Positions 11,926 through 62,559 are shown, counted from the stretch's first letter. The stretch: DNA of 64,000 nt from Hirundichthys speculiger (GCA_018398805.1 JAGFBZ010000738.1:372001-436000), one strand, 5' to 3'. The notes: generated by a model not told the origin, from the sequence alone. A program made the numbers and translations.

Positions 11926-12095
11926 TGTTAATATGATTAATTAGTAGGAATAAACACTTTCCTATGACACAAGCTTCATGGTGAGCCACACACCTGCACC
12001 AGCTCTGATAAAAGGCAACGCCTTATGGATCTGCTAATTGGCATCTGAAAACGTTCTAGTTAATTAGGGAAAAGGGCAGATGAGGTTTGATTATT
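11926..12095. promoter_or_regulatory. Second homeodomain-motif cluster near lmo4
   Basis: GATTAATTAGTAGG, GCTAATTGGC, CTAGTTAATTAGGG and TTTGATTATT occur within 160 bp of non-repeat sequence about 1.5 kb beyond the lmo4 stop codon. It could be a conserved non-coding element; cross-species conservation is needed to support it. Confidence 0.35.
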
Positions 12096-13575
12096 TTGAA
12101 TGCAGAGTAACTTTTGGTGCAGAGGGACTAAATGTGCCTAGATTCTATTTCGGCACCATCACGATACAAAGATAATTGTCATTGTGATCATTTGCATACG
12201 TTAATGAACTTGTGTGTTGCTACTTGATGGGACGTGGAATAAATAATTGATGCGGCATCAGCACCAACCACAAGTGGGATGTTTTGAAATAGCTAAGCGC
12301 ATTAAGGTGCAATTGTGATGGCTGCCATGCTGTCAGGCAAGGTGTGAAGCTATAGCAGATGCTATCACCCGCATACTGCTTGCAGCGTACTCCACAGCCA
12401 CGAAGATAAACTCCCAATGTCCAACGGTACGCTGAGGGTTTTAAAGTTCTTAAATGTCATAAACAGGAACAGGGAGTTACTCAAGCAAAGTAGATAAAAC
12501 GTAGAATATAATTTTCACACATCAAGAGTGTGGCATAGAACAAAGGGCTATAATGTAAACCAGGTTGGGAGGGAGGTTTAATTGATCAACAATAAATCCA
12601 GTTGTTTCTGACTGTAGAGGAGGCCACGCCCCTTTAATTAGGCTGCTGTAAGATTAGGCTTTATTCAAGACAAGTGAGCAAATCAGCCATAGGATATACC
12701 CCCCGTTAAACCTCCCAGGGACTCTAGCTGTACAGATACCAGGCTCATGTTTAATTGCTTCTGTAAGCGGTCAGAGCTCAAGCCCCCCCCACCATTCCTT
12801 GGGGTAATCATGCATGTTTTAACTAAATAGTGCAAAAAGAGTGAGAGAGCAGTAATATCCACTACACAGCACAATGCTACTCTCATGCAAAGACCTCAAG
12901 TTCCTTTTGTGACATAACATGAAAATCATTTTAATAGTTTTCTCAATATCAAGAGTTTCTTTCAACACAATGAATAGGCATCTGATAAAAGAAATAAAGT
13001 TTTATAGGGTAGAACATAACAACATAACATGATAATTCACTTGCATTTGACAAACCAAAAAGCATGGATGTCATTTTTTTTGAGTGTTTTAAAGTTTATC
13101 ATCCTGGTTTGTGAACATATTCAAATGTTTTACTATGACACCTAGAAATATGTAATTTTCAGAGATCTGATCCCAAGACTGAAAAAAATAACTGGTAGAG
13201 CTTAAAAAAAAAAAAAAAAAGCACTAAAGGGATATAATGCCACAAAACATTGACTTAGTGATTTTACGCAGTCCATCAAAGTTCTGTTGATCTTCAACTC
13301 CATTTTCTTCCAGCTTGGTTCAGTCCTGAAGGAGCCTTTTGTTAATGTAGACTGTACATATTCTTAAGTCTTTCTGTAATCCAGACCGCTTTCCCACTGA
13401 ACTCAACCAAAAACGAGACACTGCGATGAAGACGGGTTTATCTGGAGTCAGAAACTGCATCCTCTTGGAAGAAGGCGGGCGGTGAGTGAAGTGACGAGGC
13501 TCGCATCAACAACGGCAACAGAGAAGAAAGAGAAATAAGGAATGGGGGGGGGTGTGAGGATGGCACTTCTGTCCC

Positions 13576-13584
13576 TCAGCATAC
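13576..13584 (-). CDS. lmo4: lmo4 terminal coding exon (Val-Cys-stop) followed by the 3' UTR
   Basis: After TTTAG on the minus strand the sequence reads GTA TGC TGA, which supplies exactly the Val-Cys C-terminus conserved in LMO4 and joins exon 4 in phase 0. Sequence below 13,576 is 3' UTR and probably reaches about 12,640, where AATAAA occurs on the minus strand. The 3' end is not proven. Confidence 0.88.
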   Translation of the reverse strand, partial: VC

Positions 13585-15101
13585 CTAAATATGGAAACAG
13601 AGAAAAGGAAAAGCGTTAGAGGCACAGAATAGCTTTCAAATTTTAGCTGTATGGCTTTCTCTCCATTTAGGGAAAAAAAAAAAAAAAACTGTCCATTTTT
13701 TTTAGTGTTTCTGCTTTTTTCCTTATCTACAGAGAAAAAATATTTTTATCCATGGATAAATACAACACTATATTAAGATATTATTCTGAACACTGTTGAC
13801 TGGAGGCATCAGATAGCTCGTTGCGGAAAGCAGGCGCTCCGTAAACAGAGGCCACAGTCTTTTTTAATGAACATCAGGAATTAGATTTATTTTCTGCCTA
13901 AACATATGCCTTAAATATGTCAGTAACCTCTATATTTACCTTCTGATCTGTCAGCACTGAGCTGCTCTGCAGTGGAGGCAGATGGCTGTTAAACAAGACG
14001 GCGCCGGGCCTGTCATGTTCACAGAAGATCGTACCATTGATGTAATGGAAACGATCACCTGGCATTAGTCTGTTTCTACAGGTGGCACAGCTGAAACACT
14101 GCAAAGGAGTCGGGATAAAGAAAAACGCGGTTAGACATCTCACAAATGCAGTACATGACTGGCATCACTATCGACAGACCTCAACAATGGAAACACTGTC
14201 TTTGTCAATGAAATGACACGATTTGGGAAAATATTACCCACATCTGTTCTCAAAATACTTCGTAATCACTGTAAACAACTCTCAATAATAAATAAAAGAT
14301 TTAAAAAAAAAAAAAAAGACATTTCGCTGGTATAGACTAACTCATCCAGGTCATGGTCATTTTCAAAGGCGTGGATCCAAGGCAACTGGACTTCCTTTTC
14401 TTGGTTCTTCAAGATGTTGTCACCTAAAAATGCAAAAGGCATCATCAGTTTTTAATTGGGGTGGGGAGTTTTGAGCAGCTTATGAACTCAAGACTCTTCC
14501 CCAGTCATGTTGAACTGGTGATGCCTTCTGGACAGAGGCAACACATATTCAAAACCAAGTTGCCATGATTCAAGCCTTTGAGAATTACAATTAATTTCTC
14601 TCTTGCCACACATTTCCATTTCCCTCTCTCCCTGCCATATCACAGACGCCTGTAATATAAGTGACAGGAGACAAAGCACAACCTGGGGATATACCTTGAG
14701 GTGGTAAACACTTCCCTGTGCCCTCATAACCATTTCATTAGCTGGGATCGACTGGCTGCAGGAGCTACATGCACCACTGTGTCCAAAGAGTCTGCAAACA
14801 AAATACAGCCACAAAAATCCCAAATCAGCAGCAGCTGCTTAAGCATTCTCCCTCTTAACACTGCCACCATATCGTTCTTCTCTCACCTGATATAGTCGCT
14901 GCGACAAAGAATCATGCCCCCTTTGCTGTAGCAGGTGGTGCCAATGTCTCCCAGCTGGGCCTGGCAGCAGGAACACTTGAGACAGCGCGTGTGCCAGTAT
15001 CGCTCCATGGAGAAGAGCAGGAAGCGGTCTGCGATCTTACCTCCACATCCTGCGCACGACCTGGGGACCGTTGGCACACCTGCCGTTTGGCTGTTCACCA
15101 T
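13576..15101 (-). CDS. lmo4: LIM domain only 4 (LMO4-type), complete coding region in four exons
   Basis: LMO4 proteins are nuclear adaptors made of two LIM zinc fingers; they bind LDB/CLIM cofactors and transcription factors and do not bind DNA themselves. Joining 15101-14887, 14791-14695, 14098-13940 and 13584-13576 (all GT-AG, phases consistent) gives 159 residues, against about 165 in mammals. The start MVNS follows the family start. LIM1 ligands are C16, C19, H37, C40, C43, C46, C66 and D69; LIM2 ligands are C80, C83, H102, C105, C108, C111, C130 and D133. The family signatures CAGCGGKIADRFLL and GDRFHYINGTIFCEHDRP are present. The last exon contributes only Val-Cys-stop, as in other LMO4 genes. 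All zinc ligands are intact and no stop interrupts the frame, so this is a functional gene. Teleosts have lmo4a and lmo4b; I cannot say which this is. The 3' UTR may run to an AATAAA signal on the minus strand at 12,665-12,660. Confidence 0.95.
13940..14098 (-). CDS. lmo4: lmo4 exon 4: rest of LIM2 and C-terminal tail
   Basis: The acceptor TTTGCAG precedes TGT (Cys105) and the donor is GTAAAT. The exon is 159 nt (53 codons) and covers the last LIM2 ligands (C108, C111, C130, D133) and a short tail ending DQK. Reading on into the intron would add an unrelated tail, so the splice to the V-C-stop exon is preferred. Confidence 0.94.
14335..14425. repeat. Short interspersed-repeat fragment in lmo4 intron 3
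   Basis: The plus strand holds phrases such as CATCCAGGTCATGG and AACTGGACTTCC, which recur in a widespread teleost repeat. Its minus strand is open for about 30 codons between an AG and a run of T, but it has no LMO4 counterpart. I read it as repeat debris rather than an alternative exon. Confidence 0.35.
14695..14791 (-). CDS. lmo4: lmo4 exon 3: start of LIM2
   Basis: The acceptor TTTGCAG precedes the exon and the donor GTATAT follows it. It encodes the rest of Arg72 and residues 73-104, beginning LFGHSGAC and ending VYHLK. The 97-nt length keeps the frame. Confidence 0.95.
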
Positions 15102-15113
15102 GCTGACGTGGGC
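14887..15113 (-). CDS. lmo4: lmo4 exon 2: start codon and LIM1
   Basis: The acceptor CCTGCAG lies just above 15,113 and the donor GTGAGA follows 14,887. The exon has 12 nt of 5' UTR, then the ATG at 15,101-15,099 and residues 1-71 (LIM1). It ends two bases into the codon of Arg72. Confidence 0.95.
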
Positions 15114-15737
15114 CTGCAGGACACAGAGTAGAAATGTGAGGAAGGTCCATCCTCCTCCCCGTCTGCATCTCTGCAGCACAGAACCTTCTGAGGAAGTTGA
15201 TGAATTTAAACTTACGTGAATAAGCAAAAAGAATTTGAGGGTGTGATGATTAAACCCAACCATGTTCAATCATCCATTTTAATACAGTACTCATAAAGCA
15301 TTTAAAAATACTGGAAGAAATGTTATTTCTTTCCAGAGAATATCCACAGAAATAAGTACTAATATGACTTAAGGTTGAACTGTCTTTATACTGATGAAGA
15401 GAAGGCTGAATCTTTTCCATTTGCTGTGACAAAAGTAAGCATCATTACTAATACAGTCGCTGTAAATGTGACTTAATGCTTTGGCAACTTGGCTCAAACA
15501 AAATATACTTGTCCAAATAAAATAATGAACATTAATTATAAATATTCAAATGAATGAGAGAAGGTAATTTTCTTCTGCAAGTGACTATGTTAAAGTTTTA
15601 AATTCTGAATAAAAGAAATACAGCTTAATGACGCGGAGGTTACGCGCTGCTAGCTTACAAGAGAGCTGTGCTCAGGAATGTGCGCGAGGACGGGAAACAG
15701 GAGGGGGAAAATTAAAAAAAAAAAAAGAGATGCGTTA

Positions 15738-16060
15738 CCTTGTCAAGACAAAACTATCCTCCGTCTGCGACAACTTTCCGAAACTGTAAAAAATATCGAG
15801 AGGATTTCCAGCACGCTTGGATCTCAGACGCGAAATGTTCTGGTCTCCATGGGTTCACAGCAAAAAGCCAAGTCGGCACAACATTAAGAAGGTGCACCGT
15901 AACGGTAATAGTTGAGTAAACTCTCCGCAACATCCAGATTTGGGAATGAATAATTACGTATAACTGTGTGAAGGAGACATGATGCGGCTCCTCTTCGCTC
16001 CTGTCGGAACCGCCCGTCTATCAGTGCGCGGTCTTCACTTAAAGGCTCAGGACAGTGACT
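15738..16060 (-). other. lmo4: Likely non-coding first exon of lmo4 (5' UTR)
   Basis: A good donor on the minus strand, GACAAG then GTAACG, ends an exon at 15,738. Upstream sequence has the higher CpG content of a promoter-proximal exon. LMO4 genes have an untranslated first exon, so this is the natural candidate. The transcription start is not resolved and the upper limit given is approximate. Confidence 0.55.
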
Positions 16061-16084
16061 CTATTCATTATCTACCGAAATTAC

Positions 16085-16150
16085 CAGGAGGGCACGCGCC
16101 TGACAAGAGGCGCGCCGCAGCCAATGGGAGAGCAGGGGGGCGTGGCCTCA
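16085..16150 (-). promoter_or_regulatory. lmo4 core promoter: CCAAT box and GC box
   Basis: On the minus strand, GGCCACGCCCCC (GC/CACCC box, about 16,135-16,146) is followed by CCCATTGGCTGCGGCGCGCC (about 16,103-16,125), an inverted CCAAT box in a CpG-rich context. It lies just upstream of the proposed first exon. No clear TATA box is seen. Position and composition support this; there is no transcript evidence. Confidence 0.55.
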
Positions 16151-17054
16151 GTCAGAATGATTTATGACCTGGTAGTAGCTAGTTAACCGTCACGTTCCTT
16201 AAACTGAGCTTTCCCTGTGATTACGTGGAATTCCGTAGAACAGTCGTAAAGTTTCACTGGGACATTATGTTGAACGTGACTCTAAAACACTTTTTTTTTT
16301 TTCATTAATTGGAATTTTTGTTCTATTCTGTCATGAAATGAAACACTTTATAAGATTTGGAGATTCACTCCATTGTTATCATAATGTTAAACTTTTTAAG
16401 TTATGGGTACATAGTTGGAAAACACTACTAAAAACATTCAAATTTCTGAAAAGTAAGTAATTTTACTGTTTAATCAACTTAATATAAGTTACCCTATTGT
16501 TACAGCCCATGCAATAGCATATGATTGGCACTATTTTTCATGTTAAGTGACAACTCAACTTGAAAGAGACCACTACCTTTAAGATCATAATTTTCATCAG
16601 TAAAGGTAAACACTCAGACCAGTCCCCAGTGACTCTTTCCCCCAAGTGGATGTCAGAGCAATTCCAGCATAATCTCCAGTATCACAGAGCCACTGGGTCC
16701 TCTCTTTGTTATGAGAAGCATCTTGGTTTGTACTGTTTTCTTTGTGCACAACACTCACATGTACGCCACCACTTGGTAAGGGTGACTCAGTGTATCATGT
16801 TTTCCACTACTGATCATGAAAATGTATATTAATCTTTACAACTATGGGTTTATGAATGATCTTAATGTGCTCTGTTTTCTTTTTCCAGTTCAGACGCATC
16901 CATGTTGACGGCAGGAGTTATGCACTGCAGCCCAACTTTAATATCCATCATGTCTTATAAATGAACATTTTTTTTGCTCACTCTTCCTGTACAGATATTC
17001 TCAATCATCCAAGGAAGAGTGGCACTTTTGTCTTTACTACATACACTGATGCAC
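16151..17054. other. Region upstream of lmo4, no gene recognised
   Basis: The only sizeable ORF (16,560-16,832, plus) has no recognisable domain and an AT-rich, non-coding-like composition. Confidence 0.4.
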
Positions 17055-17130
17055 ATACACTATCTTGCCAAAAGTATTTGCTCACCTGCCTTGACTCACA
17101 TATGAGCTTTAGTGACATCCTGTCATCCTG
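17055..17130. mobile_element. Solo end of a Tc1-like element
   Basis: CACTATCTTGCCAAAAGTAT then TTGCTCACC matches, inverted, the terminus of the Tc1-like element ending at 5,143. No transposase follows. Confidence 0.7.
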
Positions 17131-18440
17131 ACATACTGTGAATAGATGCACATTTTTAACCACAGTTTTTGCCCCTAATTATGCACGTATCACTCTAGTC
17201 AGAATATTTTTGTAAAAAACAGTTAAGCAAATTTGTACGCTGATGATTCTACCATCCCATCTCCACAATAAGTTATTCATACAAGAAAACACTGAAAAAC
17301 ATTTCCAAAGTATGGCAAGGGAAAGATTTTTACAAAATATGCCCAAATGTCTCAGTTTGGCCTCTCTGACTTGGTCTCCAAAACATGCGCTATCCCTCTG
17401 TACTCATTCCTGATCTTATCCATTTCCTTAATTAAGTGTTTTGACCTTTTATCCACATTCCAAGCCATTTAGATCCGTAAAATTGATTTGTTTTGCTCTT
17501 ATCAGTCACTTCTGCGTCCGCTAATTTTCTTTACTCGCCGCATACTGTTCAGGGTCCTAGAAAACCTGTAGCTTATCTCGGCAGTCATGAGGTAGGAGGG
17601 AGCTTATAAGTTCACAAACAATTGAAAAAAATAACCCACTGCTTCCTGTGTTAAATTGACACATGTATCAACAATGCAGGTGAGTGAATGAATAGTAATG
17701 TGTAGTAATATGTGATACACTGGTATGTAGAGAAAGATTATCTCAGAAATGGCACTGAATTGGCAAAGGATTACTTGCATTTAATTCTTTGAACAAATAC
17801 CTGTGCACATATGGATAAGGAAGTAAATGGGCAAAGAGATATAAACATGTGCTGTGTGCAACGTACATATCAGAGGCCATAGAGCTAATTCATGACAGAG
17901 TCAGTTGAGGTGGTTGGACTCGGATGCCTTCTGGATGCCTCCCAAGGGAGGTGTTTCGCGTATGTCAAACTAGGAGAGACACACTAGAGATATTATATTT
18001 CCCCGCTGGCCTGAAAGTGCCTTAGTGTCCTCCTGAAAGAGTCCAACAAGGTGTCTGGGGTGAGAGAAGTCTGGGCCTCCCTGCTTAGCTTACTGCCCCA
18101 GTGACACAAAGCAGAGGCTAACGGATAAACAAAATGCAACAAAAAGTCAATCTGCAATTTGTCAATTAATTTGAAACTTTAAAAAAAAAACACATATATG
18201 CACACGAACTTTGTTGTATTCGGAAAATATAAAAGTATAAGAACTTGAAGAAGCAACACACATAAAAACCCATCAAGTATTATAAATTCATTTACAGTTG
18301 CATCTACAACTAAAAACAAAAGCTTAAATAAGGTTTGTTTTTTTTCCTAAGTCCTCTTTTTCCCCATGCCAAACAGTAAATTTGAGGAAACCATTCCTGT
18401 TCTCGGTCATTTAGGATTTATTTTTAATTAAGTTGTCAGA
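17131..18440. other. Intergenic sequence, nothing recognised
   Basis: Low-complexity patches only; no exon or transposon was recognised. Confidence 0.4.
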
Positions 18441-18870
18441 ATAATGAGAGGATTTTATTTTATTAACTTTCTTCAAAGTCTTAAGTTTACATACACTCTG
18501 TTAGTATTTGGTAGGATTGCCTTTAGGTTGTTTAACTTGGCCTCCACAAATTTCACAATCTTGCCAAGTCCAGTTTGTGGACCTTCTTGCTCTCTTGTCA
18601 GACTAAGCCACAATATTGTCTATTTTTTTGAGGTACAAAATTCTCTCTGCTGCAAATCAGCCCCACAATATGACACTGTCACACTGTACTTCACAACTGG
18701 GATGATTACCCGAGGCCAGAAAGTTTCCCCATTTTTCTCGAAAACATAACCATTATCACCAAACCAGTCGCTGCAAACCATAATCTGCCTTTTTTGTAGT
18801 GGTTTTAGTGCAGTGGTTTTCTCATTCCTTGGTCCGGTATGGAATGCATTTTGTTCATCGAATTAAGATA
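18441..18870. mobile_element. Decayed Tdr1/Sleeping Beauty-type Tc1 remnant
   Basis: AAGTTTACATACACTCTGTT, TATTTGGTAGGATTGCC and later TTTGTAGTGGTTTTAGTGC match the layout of fish Tdr1-type Tc1 elements. No intact transposase frame or second terminus remains. Confidence 0.65.
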
Positions 18871-20394
18871 GCATCTTTACATCTTTACCTAAATGAAGGA
18901 AACTCAAGGGTTTTCCCTTTAACCGAGCAAGATAATGTAACTCAGAGAAAGAGGTTTACATCAAGCCCTTTCCAGAAATCAGAGTCATTTATACACAGAT
19001 TCTGTTACCATCGTAATCTGTTAACATAACCTGGTCAAGAGCAGGGACCTGTTGCACAAAACCAACATGAGAGATTGAAACAGGATATACCAGTTATCCC
19101 AGCTCAACTCATCTTTCAGTCAGTTACTATGGACATTAATTCTGTACAGCTAGCCTGGTTGGGACCAGACTAACGACCAGGATTTTGTCATTTTGAGACA
19201 GCTATTACTCAGATTGGACATGAATTTAATTAACAGTTATTTATGATCATCTGTGTGCTCTCCATCAGCCTACATTAAAACTTTACAAACAAATCATAAT
19301 TCTGCATTATGATTATTGTATACAGTCCATTCAGGCAATAATCACATTAAGATGTTGGACTTTAGATAGGCAGATAATCTCTTCAATATTATTTTAGTTC
19401 TTGAGATGATTTAAACTAGCTGAATTTTCAAAGGTGATTACAATAAAGTCAGCGATTAAGGAAATCTTTTATATTCCATACATTGTGGATATTAGTGCAG
19501 TGGTTTGTGACAAAGACTTATTTCAAGATTTCACACACAAGGGCACCAACATCTCTGACTTTTTTTTTTTAATTTCACCTTTCTTTTATGCCATACAGAG
19601 TCAACAGTGACACTAATGAATATTCAATTTGAAACTATAAAGTTTGAAATGTCACATTCTGCACAACTTTGTAACGTATCTGAACACCTTATCTCAACAA
19701 AATACAATCTGGAATCCTTTTCCTTTGCTTTTGTTGGCACATTTAAGTGATTTACAGACTTTAACTTGCGTCCCCACAAAAGGATGCAAAGTAATGCCAT
19801 AATTGGTTTATTAGGAATCCAACAGCCACTTCCAAGTAAAACTGAAAAAGCCTATTGTGGACACCAGAGGGCGTTCAAATCTAAACTTCTGAATTGAATT
19901 TATATCTCATTGCGGCAAAAAAAATCCTTTTACCACTTTTGTGGCTGTGATTCATCAAAATCCTTCTCATGTCACCGTGATGTGTCACCTCAAATTCATG
20001 ACACAAAACATCTATTTTGTCTGGTGTGGTCTTGTAAATATGCTTACTGCTACAAGCATCCGTAAAGCGTACAACAACATATTTCAGAGTGTGTACCATT
20101 CTGTTCGGTTTCATTTATCAGCAGTGAGATCAATAGGCAGCTTTGTTTAGAATTTGGCATGCTTGAAATAAAAACAATGACGAATAAATGAAATGATGAA
20201 CCAAGTTTAAAAGATTATTTACATTTTCAGCTGTATATAAACTAATTTAATACAAAAACTAACTAATACAGAAAAACATTTTCTTTTTTTTTTAAATTTC
20301 AAGCTCAAATATGTGTTAATGCAGCAATAAAAACATCACTTGGGGAATCCTTTTTGACCCCAAAACTCCAAATATAATTCTGAGAAAGTTGACA
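18871..20394. other. Intergenic sequence, nothing recognised
   Basis: No coding sequence was found. ACACCAGAGGGCGTTC at about 19,862 is a weak partial CTCF-like core. ORFs on both strands at 19,881-20,150 overlap each other and carry no motif. Confidence 0.4.
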
Positions 20395-20650
20395 CAGACC
20401 ACCATGATTAGCTGTGAAAACCGGAACAAGGCTGCAGGTCCAGATGGTGTCAGCCTCAGAGTCCTGAAGGCCTGGGCTTTCTGGGATTCTACTGTAGATC
20501 TTCAACTTCAGCCTGAGGTTCTGGTGCAGTGGAAGACATCCTGCCTTGTTCCAGTACAAAAATAATGTCAAATATCTCCTAACGACTACAGACCTGTTAC
20601 TCTAACATTCCACATGATGAAAGTCAAGAATGTTTATTGGCTCACTTGAA
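20395..20650 (+). mobile_element. LINE reverse-transcriptase fragment
   Basis: The plus strand encodes KAAGPDGVSLRVLKAW and, after frameshifts, a sequence like NDYRPVTLT, matching the RT fingers of non-LTR elements (KGPDGV..VLK, NDYRPV). Short, truncated at both ends and frame-broken. Confidence 0.75.
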
Positions 20651-21398
20651 TAAGCAAGAAAGCACCTTCTAGGACCTACTGTAATTTCAGTGACTCTTTA
20701 AAGAAACTTAAGTAATGACAGCCATCTCAAGAATGAATTCCCCTTCTGAGATTTGTAAAGTATTTCTGAATTTAAACTGAATTTGTTCAGTGTGTGCGTG
20801 TAAGCAGAGACATTGAAATGCAGCCCTCGTAACTCTAGTAAATTTAGTTTGAAACACATTTCAAATACTCCCAAAACCACAACATAAGAATTACATTTTG
20901 TATTTTAAAATTGATTTAATTATAATTCAAAGACACATAACGCTGACACTTAAGTATATCATTCAGTTTCTCAGTTATTTACGATGAGACTGCTAACGAA
21001 AAAGTAATAAAAAATTACGAGCTACGGTAGTTATTCTTATTCAAGTATAACTGAATCATGAAAATCATGTGTTTTCTGGGATTATTTTCTTGTTTTGGAA
21101 ACATTGTGTAGAGGTTATATGAAATGATCTTTAATGCTACGGGTTCTAATGTCAGACATTACCAATAATTTATCACCGGTATTTTAGTCCTTGATCAAGT
21201 AGAGTTGTTTTACTCAAAAACAGATTGTCCCAGATGCAGTGACAGCAGCTACTTGCCAGCAGGACACCAGAGCTGAAGAAACAGCCTTGTGTCATCGTCT
21301 TAACCACTCTACTGCACACAAACATTGGATCAATACAATTGTGCCTATTTTTGGTATCAGAACATTTAGATTCCGACTGGCTTTGTCCTGGTTCCCGC

Positions 21399-60192
<38,794 letters not shown>

Positions 60193-60360
60193 ATTTGAAG
60201 TCGAAAACTGTAACTTATCAAACAAAACAAACACACAATTAAGATAGCTGTTTCACATGCCTGGTCAGTTACTTCCCCTTCCTGTTTGAGCTTGAATCAG
60301 CTGACTCGGCGCCTGATCCGTTCAGTTCGCCCCGTTGACCACTAGAGGGCGCCAGAAGTG
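60193..60360 (-). promoter_or_regulatory. fkbp15 5' UTR and promoter-proximal region with a CTCF-like site
   Basis: The sequence just upstream of the start codon lacks a TATA box. It carries CAGCTGACTC (E-box overlapping an AP-1-like half site) near 60,298 and GACCACTAGAGGGCGCC at 60,337-60,353, which fits the vertebrate CTCF core CCASYAGRKGGC. Occupancy and transcription start are inferred from motif and position only. Confidence 0.5.
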
Positions 60361-61584
60361 CAGGAGCGAAGCAAGGAGGGCATCAGATTGTTGTATCACA
60401 AGACAAGTTTAAGAGATGTATGCAGTCATGGGGTAAGTTAAGAGAAGTCACAAAGCCTAAACTCCTCCTTCTCCATTTTCTCTATTATTTTATCACTGAT
60501 TCTTGAGAGTTGGGACAAAACATGTCCTACATAGAAAAGTCTAATTTGTATTGAAAATCAAGAAATTCATCATGGTTTACATACTTACAAAGTTAAATCT
60601 AAAGGAACTGTGTACCTATGTTCTTTTTATAACGCATTTTACACTTTTTCTGTGTGAATTTGTTTAAATGTATGGTCTGTAGTTAAGAGGTCCATGTTAT
60701 TATACCTGTCCTAGAGGTCACAGTATTGACCCACCAAAAAAACCTTTAAAAACTCTATGAGTGTGCAAATATATATATTAAATAACAAAGAGTGGTCTTA
60801 AATATATAAAACAATACATACAGTGAACTTCAAACAATATTTTCCCTAAAATCCTGCCTATCAAAGTTCTGTCCTCAGTTTCTGTCAACTCCATCAGATT
60901 TTTTTACAATCCTCACCAAATCAGTAAATAGAATGGTCAGCTATATCCCTGAGGACCCCCTTTTCTCTCCCTACCTGTTCTGAATGTAACGCTGCCACAC
61001 ATACTCTGGTATGTTTTACATTTTTGGATATTTTAGACAAACAATGTTGATATTCCTATGGTCACAGCTGGAACATGTCATCACCGTCTCTCTGTTATGA
61101 TAATGTTTTTTAAACAGTAGGGGATTGAATTTAGGTATTTTAGTGAGGTTATTGAGACAGCTAGCAACTGAGGAAAAACCAGCTAGCTGCAGTGAACAAT
61201 ACATGTTTTGGCAGAAAAATACATGTCCTTTTGTCAACTCCGTCTGACATGTAAGCTGACGGAGTTGAAAAATCCACCTATAACCTCTTAATATGCTAAT
61301 ATAATATCATTTGTGAACGTAGTAAAGAATTAAAATATCATTTCAGGGTTTTATTTATATATAAATGTACACATATAGCATTAATTAAATCATTACATAT
61401 TACATGATTTGACCTTGTACTGTATACCCTACACTTCTGACTTATAGAGCATGGATGGGCTGTGGTCTGCTTATTATTATGTAACTTTCCCAGTGCTTAT
61501 ATTATAATTATACTGTATATTACATTAAAGGACCAGTTTGTAGATTTTGACAACATATCGTGGTAAAACTGAATATTACACTGA
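60361..61584. other. Intergenic sequence upstream of fkbp15, nothing recognised
   Basis: AT-rich DNA with ORFs below 75 codons and no known motif. The phrase TCTGTCAACTCCATCAGA at about 60,882 is loosely mirrored by TGTCAACTCCGTCTGACAT at about 61,232; it may be repeat debris. Confidence 0.4.
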
Positions 61585-62118
61585 ATGATCATCTCTATGG
61601 AGGACTTCTATGTTCATATAAAGGGCTCATCCATGTTTCATTATTTCAATTTGTATTGTAGAAAAGCATGGCTAGACAGAAAATTGTCAGTCAAGGAGCA
61701 AAAGAGAAGAAATAGAGAGTACCAACGGAAGAGAAAAGAGAAATTAAACCGTGACCCAGAGAGAAAACATAAGATGCAAGAGAAGGAAAGACAAAGGTGG
61801 AAGAAGAGAGTTCAAGACAAAAAAGTAATACAAATAGGTTACATGGGAGACAGGGCAAAGAGGCACCAGAGAAAGTATTGGAAAGATGCAAAGAAAAGGT
61901 CCAGACAGGGAAGGTCCAGTGAAAGTGCATTGCTGCCAGCAGATATCCCCCCAGATAGTCCGCTAGATCAGAGTACTGAAGAATGTAATACCAGACAGTC
62001 TCGCAGACATGAAAGGGAGAGGAGTAAAACTAGAAAAAGGCATTCAAAAGAAATAAAAGCTTTGAAAGAGAAGCTTAAGAAGGTAACGAAACAGCGAAAC
62101 AAACTGAGAAAGCAAGAA
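61585..62118 (+). pseudogene. Truncated ORF for a highly basic coiled-coil protein of a multicopy fish family
   Basis: From about 61,660 the frame encodes VKEQKRRNREYQRKRKEKLN, DPERKHKMQEKERQRWKKR, then RAKRHQRKYWKDAKKRSRQ and KEIKALKEKLKKVTKQRNKL. I recognise the REYQRKRKEKL...DPE...KEKERQRWKKR pattern from abundant uncharacterised fish and cnidarian ORFs thought to be mobile; no enzymatic domain is visible. Basic residues dominate, suggesting nucleic-acid binding (inference). The frame is cut by foreign, LTR-like DNA from about 62,118, so only the N-terminal part exists here. Confidence 0.5.
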
Positions 62119-62159
62119 TGGCCTGGGTCGGCCATGGCAGCCCTGTGTGTGTCTGTGTC

Positions 62160-62559
62160 TGTCAAGTTGGCGTCTCTCCCTGTCTTTAGTGGTTCCTGTT
62201 TTACTTTGAAAGGTCTGTCTTGTCTTCATTGTTTTCTGCTTTGCTTCCTTCCTCTCGTTACCCTGATTCCCTGCACCTGTCTCTCGTTTGTTCCTCTGTG
62301 TATTTAAGTCCTGTCATTTTCCCCTGTTCTCCTTGAGTCCGTTGTCGTGAGTATATGTTTGCAGTCCTGCTTGTTTTCCTCTCGTCGTCTCCTTGGAATA
62401 TAAGTTAAGTTAAGTTATGTTTTTGTATTTTTGTATTTTGGACTTTTGCAGTGTGGACTTTGTGTTTTTGGATAGTGGCTTTTTGTGTTTTGTTAAACCT
62501 TTTTGTTTTTGAGATCTCCTGCTCTCTGGTCCTTCTTCAGCCTTCTGCAAACCATGACA
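62160..62559 (+). mobile_element. Solo-LTR-like sequence (Gypsy-type retrotransposon)
   Basis: Begins TGTCAAGTTGGCGTCTCTCC and ends CTGCAAACCATGACA (TG...CA). It has a pyrimidine-rich U3-like half, a TATA-like GTATTTAAGTCCTGTC at about 62,301 and the phrase AAACCTTTTTGTTTTTGAG common near fish LTR ends. Flanking 5-bp duplications do not match, so limits are tentative. Confidence 0.5.

Noticed and set aside
14341..14423. An extra lmo4 exon between exons 3 and 4
   Set aside because: LMO4 exons 3 and 4 join perfectly without it, it has no LMO4 similarity and it resembles a dispersed fish repeat.
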